Positions 1 to 5,338 of a DNA stretch of 7,565 nt are shown one piece after another. The notes under the pieces were generated by a model. It was not told the DNA's origin. It saw only the letters and a list, made by a program, of their open reading frames with translations, and made no database searches. Position numbers and translations under genes: made by a program. Each line of letters starts with the position of its first letter. The first letter of the stretch is position 1. The DNA comes from an uncultured Ignavibacteriota bacterium (GTDB lineage Bacteria; Bacteroidota; Ignavibacteria; UBA10030; UBA8401), in assembly GCA_903907305.1 (NCBI GenBank), contig CAIVNT010000169.1, forward strand, positions 1 to 7,565, read 5' to 3'.

Positions 1-1
1 C

Positions 2-1405
2 GGCGGTGCTCCATCGGGCGGGACGGTCTTTGGAATTGGAAAAATTCATAACAGAGAAGTGGTGATCGTTGCGAACGATGCTACGGTAAAAGCGGGAGCG
101 TGGTTCCCCATCACCGCAAAGAAGAATCTTCGCGCGCAGGAAATTGCAATGGAGAACAGACTGCCGATCGTCTATCTGGTGGATTCGGCCGGAGTGTATC
201 TTCCGCTGCAAGCTGATATTTTCCCGGACAAAGAACATTTCGGAAGGATCTTCCGGAACAACGCTGTCATGTCCGCCATGGGGATCACGCAGATCGCCGC
301 GATCATGGGTCCATGCGTTGCGGGAGGAGCCTATCTTCCCATCATGAGTGACGAAGCGATGATCGTGGATAAAACGGGATCGGTCTTTCTTGCCGGCTCG
401 CATCTGGTGAAAGCTGCCATCGGTGAAGATATCGACAATGAATCATTGGGCGGAGCAACGGTGCACTGCGAGATCAGCGGAGTTACCGACCATAAGATGG
501 CGAACGATGAAGCGGCGCTGAAGAAGATCCGCAGCATCATCGGAAAGCTGGGGCATTTTCCGGTGGCTGGTTTCAATTACGAAAAGTCCGCTAAACCAAA
601 ATTCGATCCAAAAGAGATCTACGGCATCCTCCCTGCAGAGCGGAACAAACCGTATGACACGTATCAGATCCTTTCCCGACTCATCGACGACAGCGAGCTG
701 GATGAATACAAAGCGGGTTACGGCAAGACGATCATCACCGGTTACGCGAGGATCGACGGCTGGGCAGTGGGGATCGTGGCGAATCAACGGGCGATCAGCA
801 AAACGGCCAAAGGAGAGATGCAGGTGGGGGGAGTGATCTACTCGGACAGTGCGGACAAAGCAGCGCGGTTCATCCTGAACTGCAATCAAAAACGGATACC
901 GCTGGTGTTCTTCCAGGATGTGACAGGATTCATGGTGGGGAGCAGAAGCGAGCACGGCGGGATCATCAAGGACGGCGCGAAGATGGTGAATGCCGTTGCG
1001 AACTCGGTCGTGCCGAAATTCACGATCATCACCGGGAACAGTTACGGTGCGGGAAATTATGCGATGTGCGGAAAAGCGTACGATCCCAGACTCATCTACG
1101 GTTGGCATTCGGCGCAGATCGCGGTGATGGGAGGAAAGCAGGCGAGCGAAACACTTCTCGCCATAAAAGTGCAGGCGATGGAAAAAGGGGGGACGCACAT
1201 CTCCGCCGAACAACAGAAGCAATTGCTGGATGAGATACAGGCACGATACGAGAGTGAACTCGATCCGAAATATGCTGCCGCACGGTTATGGGTGGATGGG
1301 ATCATCGATCCGCTCGACACGCGCGATGTGATCTCACGCGGGATAGCGATGGCGAATTGTAATCCGAACATCGGTGAGTTCAAGACGGGTGTGATGCAGA
1401 CATAA
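2..1405 (+). CDS. Acyl-CoA carboxylase carboxyltransferase (beta) subunit, methylcrotonyl-CoA carboxylase type; 5' partial
   Basis: This is the carboxyltransferase subunit of a biotin-dependent acyl-CoA carboxylase, which moves CO2 from carboxybiotin to an acyl-CoA. The frame is open from base 2 to the TAA at 1403-1405 (467 residues). The GTG at 59 is internal, because the codons before it already read a family stretch (GGAPSGGTVFGIGKIHNRE), so roughly 70-80 N-terminal residues lie outside the window. Counting from base 2, the N-terminal half carries the glycine-rich VAGGAYLP motif near residues 106-113. The C-terminal half carries QDVTGFMVG near 305-313 and GAGNYAMCG near 349-357, the paired oxyanion-hole regions of the crotonase-like fold. 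FPDKEHFGRIF and SGVTDH resemble methylcrotonyl-CoA carboxylase beta more than propionyl-CoA carboxylase beta, which suggests leucine/isovalerate catabolism. Substrate cannot be fixed from this fragment, and no biotin-carrying subunit is visible. The stop codon sits at the edge of a repeat phrase. Confidence 0.93.
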   Translation, partial: GGAPSGGTVFGIGKIHNREVVIVANDATVKAGAWFPITAKKNLRAQEIAMENRLPIVYLVDSAGVYLPLQADIFPDKEHFGRIFRNNAVMSAMGITQIAAIMGPCVAGGAYLPIMSDEAMIVDKTGSVFLAGSHLVKAAIGEDIDNESLGGATVHCEISGVTDHKMANDEAALKKIRSIIGKLGHFPVAGFNYEKSAKPKFDPKEIYGILPAERNKPYDTYQILSRLIDDSELDEYKAGYGKTIITGYARIDGWAVGIVANQRAISKTAKGEMQVGGVIYSDSADKAARFILNCNQKRIPLVFFQDVTGFMVGSRSEHGGIIKDGAKMVNAVANSVVPKFTIITGNSYGAGNYAMCGKAYDPRLIYGWHSAQIAVMGGKQASETLLAIKVQAMEKGGTHISAEQQKQLLDEIQARYESELDPKYAAARLWVDGIIDPLDTRDVISRGIAMANCNPNIGEFKTGVMQT

Positions 1406-1476
1406 TTGACAAAGGACAATTGATAATTGATAATGGAAAATGAAGAGCTCATTATTTGTAAAGCAGAATTGAAAAT

Positions 1477-1531
1477 GTAAAATGAAGAATCATAACCTTC
1501 TAGAAGAATTTTAGAAAAACAAATACAATAT
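1477..1531 (+). repeat. Imperfect direct repeat, copy 1
   Basis: This begins GTAAAATGA, runs through AACCTTCTAGAAGAATTTTA and ends ACAATAT. With a few small gaps it aligns to the stretch starting 90 nt downstream (1567-1614), sharing GTAAAATGA, the ACCTT...AGAAGAA/AGGAGAA block, TTAGAAAA and the CAAAT..CAATAT tail. The two copies lie side by side in the same spacer, so they look like diverged duplicates of one unit. Confidence 0.6.
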
Positions 1532-1566
1532 CCAATAAGCATAAATCAAAATGTAGAATGTAGAAC

Positions 1567-1614
1567 GTAAAATGATTACCTTAGAGGAGAATTAGAAAAC
1601 AACAAATCCAATAT
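1567..1614 (+). repeat. Imperfect direct repeat, copy 2
   Basis: This is the second, slightly shorter copy of the unit at 1477-1531. It shares GTAAAATGA at the left end, ACCTTAGAGGAGAA in the middle and CAAATCCAATAT at the right end. It stops 12 nt before the GTG start of the downstream gene, so it forms most of that gene's leader. Confidence 0.6.
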
Positions 1615-1626
1615 TGCGGAAGCGAA

Positions 1627-2352
1627 GTGAAACTGAGCAAAGTATTACAATTCTTCATTCTGCAATCTGCATTCTGCGTTCTCCTCGCTCCAACATTATT
1701 TGCGCAATCCTCCGAACCCGTTGATTCGACGAATACTTGGCTGAATAACGACTGGTATTATGGTCTGAGTGACAGCACATTCTTTGATACTTCCTCCCTC
1801 TTACCCGATCTGTTCCAAAATCAAATCCGTCTGAAAGAATTTATCCGTGACCCGCGTTTCTATGCGCTCCGGAAAACGTATGATGATACGCTCGGGGTGG
1901 ATGCGATCTTCGACCGGGCGATGCTGTTGTCTGATGGGAATGTGAAAGAAGCACTGTGGATCTGTCTGTTCTCGGTGATGGAGCATCGGTCCATGGGATT
2001 CCGCATGCCGTTGATCGGGACGGTCTATATTCCGCTCACGTTCGAAAGCGACTCGGTGTTCAAACTTCGGAAAACAAATCTTCCCAAAAAAGTACTGAAC
2101 GATAAGGTCGTTACATCGGACAAGGATAAGTTGCAGCATTTCTTTGGGTCCGCTTTTCTGGCGTATGAAACGAATTCCAATTCCTTTGTGGAATGGATCG
2201 GGAATCTGCTGGAGATCGGTGAGAATAAATTTGTTGTCGGCGGGAACGATGATCCGCGCGACAAGGCAGCGAATGCGAAGGGGAGAGAGTTTGGACTGGG
2301 GTTGCTGAAGGACAATACCTTACTACCAAGCGATATTCTATGGAAGAAATAG
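1627..2352 (+). CDS. Secreted/periplasmic protein of unknown function with a DKLQHF motif
   Basis: This is 241 aa from a GTG start to the TAG at 2350-2352. The start is chosen because a signal peptide follows at once: K2, K5, a hydrophobic core at about residues 9-25, and a likely cleavage after LFA26 before Q27. The ribosome site is weak (GGAAG, 4 nt upstream). The mature protein shows no further membrane segment. The best conserved-looking part is C-terminal: DKLQHFFGSAFLAY (167-180), then E196 and DDPRDKAANAKGREFG (208-223). An Asp-x3-His, later Glu/Asp, then Asn and Gly in this order recalls small envelope proteins of the YfiM/DUF2279 kind. That is a resemblance by eye, not an assignment. 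Codons for about F9-V18 coincide with an inverted copy of an intergenic repeat phrase. No function can be named. Confidence 0.8.
   Translation: MKLSKVLQFFILQSAFCVLLAPTLFAQSSEPVDSTNTWLNNDWYYGLSDSTFFDTSSLLPDLFQNQIRLKEFIRDPRFYALRKTYDDTLGVDAIFDRAMLLSDGNVKEALWICLFSVMEHRSMGFRMPLIGTVYIPLTFESDSVFKLRKTNLPKKVLNDKVVTSDKDKLQHFFGSAFLAYETNSNSFVEWIGNLLEIGENKFVVGGNDDPRDKAANAKGREFGLGLLKDNTLLPSDILWKK
1650..1680 (-). repeat. Repeat phrase inside the signal-peptide coding region
   Basis: Read on the minus strand this stretch contains GCAGAATGCAGATTGCAGAA followed by TGAAGAAT. That is the same style as the spacer phrases GTAGAATGTAGAACGTAAAATG (in 1551-1574) and GTAAAATGAAGAAT (1477-1490) just upstream, but in opposite orientation. 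On the plus strand it encodes most of the hydrophobic core of the signal peptide (about residues 9-18 of the 241-aa protein). Confidence 0.55.
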
Positions 2353-2360
2353 TTTCAATA

Positions 2361-2476
2361 GAACACGGATTCGACGCCCGCCAAACCCTTCGGCTGCACT
2401 CAGGGCGTCGGGCAGGGAAAAAGACGGATTAACGCGGATGAGAAGAGGGTAAAACAAATTGACAATTGACAATGGA
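2361..2476 (+). repeat. Repeat unit copy A, split by a 40-bp element
   Basis: The unit opens with GAACACGGATTCGACG (2361-2376), is interrupted by 40 bp, then resumes GAAAAAGACGGATT at 2417 and runs to AATTGACAATTGACAATGGA ending at 2476. Outside the interruption it matches copy B (2502-2577) at 73 of 76 positions by hand count. The three differences are in the TTAACGCGG/TTTACACGG part and one base after GAGGG. Confidence 0.85.
2377..2416. mobile_element. 40-bp palindromic element inserted in repeat copy A
   Basis: This sequence is present in copy A and absent from copy B at the equivalent point. It begins CCCGCCAAACCCTTCGGCTG and ends GGGCGTCGGGCAGG. With four flanking bases it makes a perfect 8-bp inverted repeat, CGACGCCC (2372-2379) with GGGCGTCG (2403-2410). 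It is GC-rich compared with its host repeat. There is no clear target-site duplication and no coding capacity. It could be a tiny non-autonomous palindromic element. The reverse event, loss from copy B, would give the same picture. Confidence 0.5.
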
Positions 2477-2501
2477 CAGATGAAAATGAAAAGCAAGAAA
2501 A

Positions 2502-2577
2502 GAACACGGATTCGACGGAAAAAGACGGATTTACACGGATGAGAAGAGGGAAAAACAAATTGACAATTGACAATGGA
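2502..2577 (+). repeat. Repeat unit copy B, uninterrupted
   Basis: GAACACGGATTCGACG is joined directly to GAAAAAGACGGATT and continues through GATGAGAAGAGGG to AATTGACAATTGACAATGGA. It is the 'empty' counterpart of copy A and lies 141 bp downstream in the same orientation. The end overlaps the general AATTGACAATGGAAAATGAAGA phrase also seen near 1425. Confidence 0.85.
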
Positions 2578-2663
2578 AAATGAAGAACGAGAAGCAAACC
2601 AAGGAGCCACAGAGTGCACAGAGAAGAGCAATTAAAAATGAAGAGCAAATAGAACAGAGGACA

Positions 2664-2685
2664 GAGAGCAGAGGTCAGATAGCAG
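2664..2685 (+). repeat. Purine-rich 22-bp repeat, copy 1
   Basis: This copy, GAGAGCAGAGGTCAGA plus TAGCAG, matches 20 of 22 bases of the stretch at 2755-2776. It lies inside a longer run of ACAGAGGACAGAGAGCAG-like sequence. Confidence 0.6.
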
Positions 2686-2710
2686 GGAACAGATAAGAAC
2701 AGGCGCGATT

Positions 2711-2754
2711 CCTCAGATTCTTCGTCCTCGCTTACGCTCGGACTCAGAATGGCG
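2711..2754. repeat. GC-rich imperfect palindrome between two purine-rich repeats
   Basis: GATTCTTCGTCC (2717-2728) pairs with GGACTCAGAATG (2740-2751) at 9 of the 11 positions from the loop outward. The 11-nt loop is TCGCTTACGCT. The composition is unlike the purine-rich sequence on both sides, and the surrounding repeat resumes directly after it, so it looks like a second nested element. Confidence 0.5.
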
Positions 2755-2776
2755 GAGAGCAGAAGTCAGAGAGCAG
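2755..2776 (+). repeat. Purine-rich 22-bp repeat, copy 2
   Basis: GAGAGCAGAAGTCAGA plus GAGCAG is the second copy of the 2664-2685 unit, with two mismatches. It sits 69 nt after copy 1, and the gap contains the GC-rich palindrome. Confidence 0.6.
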
Positions 2777-2820
2777 CAAATAACGAGAAACGAATTGCAA
2801 AACGATAGCAATTGAAAGTT

Positions 2821-2845
2821 CAATTAAAGAAAATGATTTTAATTG
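2821..2845. repeat. AT-only inverted repeat downstream of corA
   Basis: CAATTAAA (2821-2828) and TTTAATTG (2838-2845) are perfect reverse complements around a 9-nt loop. In corA orientation the stem is followed by AACTTT rather than a clean T-run, so any terminator role would be weak. It lies about 30 nt past the corA stop. Confidence 0.3.
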
Positions 2846-2877
2846 TCCATTATCAATTTCCAACTGTCCATTATTTT
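2842..2877 (-). repeat. Inverted copy of the AATTGATAATGGACA phrase abutting corA
   Basis: On the minus strand this reads TAAAATAATGGACAGTTGGA followed by AATTGATAATGGACAATT. It is the same phrase family as 1403-1446, 2458-2476 and 2559-2586, but in opposite orientation. It includes two bases of the corA stop codon, so the repeat begins exactly where the gene ends. Confidence 0.65.
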
Positions 2878-3775
2878 ACAACCAGTGTTTCTTCTTGAAC
2901 CAGGTAAAGATGGCGAGTGTTATGGCGACCATTGCAACGATGACAAAAGGGTATCCCAGCGGAGAATGGATCTCCGGCATGAATTCAAAATTCATTCCGT
3001 ATACACCCACGATGAATGTGAGAGGGAGAAAGAAAACTGAGAAGAGGGTGAGCACACGCACGACCTCGTTCGTCCGTTGTGATGAGATGGAGATATAGAG
3101 ATTCAGCAGATTGCTTGCATTGTCGATCATCTGATCGTAGGATGTTTCGAGACTCAAAACGAACTCGCGCAGATCCTGTAGAACCGGAGCGGGGGTCCGC
3201 TTATCCAGATTCTCGACGATCGGTTTTGAAAGGCGGATGATGCGCATGCAGACCGCAGCGCGGCGTTTGAGATGATACAATTTGCGGAGGACTGTCTGCG
3301 TCTGATTCTTCAGAACGATGAGCGTTTCCAGATGGTCCAGCTCCGTTTCGAGCGCCTCCGACGTGCGGACAAAGGAATGGAATGACTGATAGAGGATCTT
3401 AATAAGCAGGTCGTTTGGTTCTGCGCACGCTCCATTGGAAAAGAATTTTGTGCGGATCTCATCCAGGAACGGCTGTTCAAAACGGTGGATAGTGATGATG
3501 AAATTCTTTCCGACGAAGAGGGCGACTTTATTGCTGATCTCCTGGATGGAATCTGCATCGTGCTGAGAGCGCGGGTCGAACACACGGACGATGATGAAGA
3601 TGGTCTCATCGATCCACTCGAACTTCGGAAGATGTTCCGGCTGAAGACTGTCCTGCACGGCATTATTGTGAAGACCGTACTCTTCGGATACGGAATTCAG
3701 TTCATCCGCAGTTGGATTGAAGATATCGATCCATTCGTATTTCTTCTTGCCGGTATTGGTGCGACGTGTGATCAT
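2876..3775 (-). CDS. corA: CorA-family magnesium/cobalt transporter
   Basis: This is an inner-membrane divalent cation channel of the CorA/MIT family, 299 aa, close to the usual length. The cytoplasmic N-terminal domain (about 1-235) includes a long helical part with LETELDHLETLIVLKNQ near 142-158. Two C-terminal membrane segments follow, at about 240-259 and 274-293. The signature YGMNFEFMPE places the selectivity-filter GMN at residues 260-262, at the end of the first segment, and the chain ends in a basic KKKHWL tail as expected. The ATG at 3773-3775 lies only 4 nt after the rlmB stop and has no good Shine-Dalgarno sequence, so translational coupling to rlmB is likely. It is the last gene of the lgt-rlmB-corA cluster. 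Transported ion (Mg2+, Co2+ or other) cannot be settled from sequence alone. Confidence 0.95.
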   Translation of the reverse strand: MITRRTNTGKKKYEWIDIFNPTADELNSVSEEYGLHNNAVQDSLQPEHLPKFEWIDETIFIIVRVFDPRSQHDADSIQEISNKVALFVGKNFIITIHRFEQPFLDEIRTKFFSNGACAEPNDLLIKILYQSFHSFVRTSEALETELDHLETLIVLKNQTQTVLRKLYHLKRRAAVCMRIIRLSKPIVENLDKRTPAPVLQDLREFVLSLETSYDQMIDNASNLLNLYISISSQRTNEVVRVLTLFSVFFLPLTFIVGVYGMNFEFMPEIHSPLGYPFVIVAMVAITLAIFTWFKKKHWL

Positions 3776-3779
3776 AGGA

Positions 3780-4514
3780 TCATTTGAAGTTTCGTTTGCG
3801 GAGCACCTCGTACATCACGATCGCTCCCGCAACGGAAGCGTTGAGTGATTCGAAATTACCTTTCATCGGGATCTTCACCAGAAAATCGCATTTGTCCTTT
3901 ACAAGGCGACGCATTCCTTTCCCCTCATTCCCGATCACGAGCGCAACGGGGACATCAAAGTCCACGTCGGTAAAGCTCTGCTGCGCTGTCATCTCCGTTC
4001 CAACGATCCATACTCCTTCTTCTTTCAATTCCTCTATGGTTGCCGCGATATTCGTTACGCGTGCCATGGGAAAATTGAGACTCGCTCCCGCTGAGGTCTT
4101 CACGACCGTGTCGTTGACCGGTGCGTTATGATGTTTGGGAATGATGCCGCCGTGCGCTCCCGTGCAGACCGCCGTGCGGATGAGTGCACCGAGATTGTGC
4201 ACATCTTCTATCTCATCAAAGATCAGGAAGAACGGTTTTTCATTCTTCTCTTTCGCGATGTCGAACAACTGACTGATGTCGGAGAATTCTTTTGTCCCGA
4301 TAATCGCCAGCACCCCCTGATTATTGGGTGTCTGTGCTGTGCGGTTGATTTGATCGGAGGGGGACATCTTATACGGGATGTTCTTCTGCCGTGCGATCTT
4401 CATGATCTCGTCGATGACCTCGCCGTGGGAATTCTGCGCGATCATCAGTTTGTCGATGGGAGTGTTCGCTTTCAATGCGTCGAGGACAGGTTTTCTTCCG
4501 GTGATGATGTTCAT
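3780..4514 (-). CDS. rlmB: TrmH/SpoU-family RNA 2'-O-ribose methyltransferase, RlmB type
   Basis: This SAM-dependent SPOUT-class methyltransferase probably makes the 2'-O-methylguanosine at the 23S rRNA position known as Gm2251 in E. coli. It is 244 aa, the normal size. An N-terminal substrate-binding domain (ITGRKPVLDAL, about 1-78) precedes the knotted catalytic domain. Motif 1 is FDEIEDVHNLGALIRTA (99-115) with N107 and R113, motif 2 is VIGNEGKGMRRLV (193-205), and motif 3 is ESLNASVAGAIVMYEVLRKR (222-241). The N-terminal domain favours RlmB over the shorter TrmH and TrmL. A tRNA-directed relative cannot be excluded. The ATG overlaps the lgt stop as ATGA (4511-4514), with AGGGAA a suitable distance upstream inside lgt. 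Confidence 0.9.
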   Translation of the reverse strand: MNIITGRKPVLDALKANTPIDKLMIAQNSHGEVIDEIMKIARQKNIPYKMSPSDQINRTAQTPNNQGVLAIIGTKEFSDISQLFDIAKEKNEKPFFLIFDEIEDVHNLGALIRTAVCTGAHGGIIPKHHNAPVNDTVVKTSAGASLNFPMARVTNIAATIEELKEEGVWIVGTEMTAQQSFTDVDFDVPVALVIGNEGKGMRRLVKDKCDFLVKIPMKGNFESLNASVAGAIVMYEVLRKRNFK

Positions 4515-5338
4515 TTAGTTTTCCCTGAGACTTTCTGCAGACGGAGAGCGGTATTCACTCCATACGCACCAAGAACGATCAGCGCAAGGGAAATCAGCTG
4601 CGCTTCGCTCAGTCCCAACGCCAATCGAGGATTCAGACGGAAGAATTCCACGGAGAACCTTTCAATTCCGGCAAGGATAAGATATGCGGAGAATATTTGT
4701 CCTTCGGCATTCCATTTCTCTTTGTTCTTCCATAGGATCAGGAAGAACACTGTGCAGATAATGGTCTCATAAATGGGAGTCGGATGGCATAATGTATTAT
4801 CCGGAACAATGCCGTTCGCAAACTGCGAAGTGACTTCGGGAAAATTTCTGAAGGCAGCGGAAGGCGGATACGTTCCGTTGGAATAATTTGTTGCCCAGGG
4901 AAGATTCGAAGGGAATCCGTAGTCACCATCCCCGGCGAGATGACAACCGATGCGTGCGAGACCATAGGCAAGAATGAGCGCCGGTGCAACCGAATCCGCA
5001 ATGGTCATGAATCTGATCTTCTTTTTCTTCGCGTAGACATAAATGGACGAGGTTGCGAGAATGAATCCGCCGTAAAATGTGAGTCCGCCGGGAGAGAAGA
5101 TCATCCCGAGCGGGTCCCTTACAAAGAATCCCCAATTCTCAATGAGATACAATGCTTTTGAACCCGACACTCCGGCAATGAGCGCGATCAGCGTGACGTT
5201 GGATGCGAGATCGGGGTGAAGTTTTTTTCGCTGGAATTCTTTTGCGAGAAGATAATTGCCGATGAGAAAGGAGAGACCCATCATCAAGCCGAAGCTGTAG
5301 ATGGTGATGCCGCCGAACGAGAAGATAATTGGGTGCAT
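4511..5338 (-). CDS. lgt: Prolipoprotein diacylglyceryl transferase
   Basis: Lgt is a polytopic inner-membrane enzyme that transfers diacylglycerol from phosphatidylglycerol to the lipobox cysteine of prelipoproteins. This copy has 275 aa and several hydrophobic segments, beginning with SFGLMMGLSFLIGNYLLA. Family landmarks are SPGGLTFYGGFI (82-93), ARIGCHLAGDGDYG (128-141), HPTPIYE (185-191) and GIERFSVEFFR (224-234). In E. coli the first motif carries His103 and the second reads GRIGNFINGELWG. Here the corresponding residues appear to be Y89, C132 (for Asn146) and D137 (for Glu151), while R129 and R227 are kept. I believe this loop is a lineage variant and the enzyme is active. The ATG has only an AT-rich, A-rich leader and no clear Shine-Dalgarno sequence. 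First gene of the cluster; its stop overlaps the rlmB start. Confidence 0.94.
   Translation of the reverse strand: MHPIIFSFGGITIYSFGLMMGLSFLIGNYLLAKEFQRKKLHPDLASNVTLIALIAGVSGSKALYLIENWGFFVRDPLGMIFSPGGLTFYGGFILATSSIYVYAKKKKIRFMTIADSVAPALILAYGLARIGCHLAGDGDYGFPSNLPWATNYSNGTYPPSAAFRNFPEVTSQFANGIVPDNTLCHPTPIYETIICTVFFLILWKNKEKWNAEGQIFSAYLILAGIERFSVEFFRLNPRLALGLSEAQLISLALIVLGAYGVNTALRLQKVSGKTK

Larger units (their letters stand above)
1403..1626. repeat. AT-rich spacer of degenerate repeat phrases
   Basis: The stretch between the carboxylase stop and the next start holds no credible gene. It is a chain of short A-rich phrases. AATTGATAATGGAAAATGAA at 1425-1444 recurs later, with one C/T difference, at 2565-2584. 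The phrase type 'GTAAAATGAAGAAT / GTAGAATGTAGAACG' occurs at 1477-1490 and 1549-1567. I see no hairpin followed by a T-run that would make a convincing terminator for the carboxylase. GAGGAG at 1584-1589 looks like a ribosome binding site, but it lies 38 nt before the next start and no ATG, GTG or TTG follows it at usual spacing. Confidence 0.75.
2353..2875. repeat. Convergent intergenic region built from repeat phrases; no gene seen
   Basis: About 520 bp lie between the 3' ends of the 241-aa gene and corA. I find no credible coding region. Frames that stay open here on the minus strand translate to low-complexity peptides (LSIVNCQL-like) that come from the repeats themselves. From left to right it holds a GAACACGGATTCGACG unit twice, AATTGACAATTGACAATGG twice, a CCACAGAGTGCACAGAGAAG stretch, a purine-rich GAGAGCAGAGGTCAGA stretch twice, a GC-rich imperfect palindrome, and an inverted AATTGTCCATTATCAAT copy next to corA. 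No T-tract terminator is evident. Confidence 0.75.

Noticed and set aside
59..61. GTG at 59 as the start of the carboxylase gene
   Set aside because: The frame is open to the window edge, and the preceding 19 codons read conserved family sequence, so this GTG is an internal valine.
443..1222. A 259-codon open frame on the minus strand inside the carboxylase gene
   Set aside because: It is antisense to a well-supported carboxyltransferase. Its translation is rich in Arg, His and Pro without any family motif, as expected for a shadow frame.
1584..1589. GAGGAG as the ribosome site for the 241-aa gene
   Set aside because: It is 38 nt upstream of the GTG at 1627 and only one base from a possible ATT. 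No in-frame ATG, GTG or TTG is at a normal distance.
2338..2648. Two overlapping minus-strand open frames in the convergent spacer with hydrophobic LSIVNCQL-like peptides
   Set aside because: The peptides are translations of the AATTGACAATTGACAATGG and CACAGAGTGCACAGAG phrases. Such frames recur wherever these repeats occur and have no independent support.
2353..2875. CRISPR array
   Set aside because: Repeats are irregular in length and spacing, only two copies each, of several unrelated types, and no cas gene is present.
4128..4772. A 214-codon plus-strand open frame across the rlmB/lgt junction
   Set aside because: It lies opposite two clearly conserved genes and shows no recognisable domain or plausible ribosome site.
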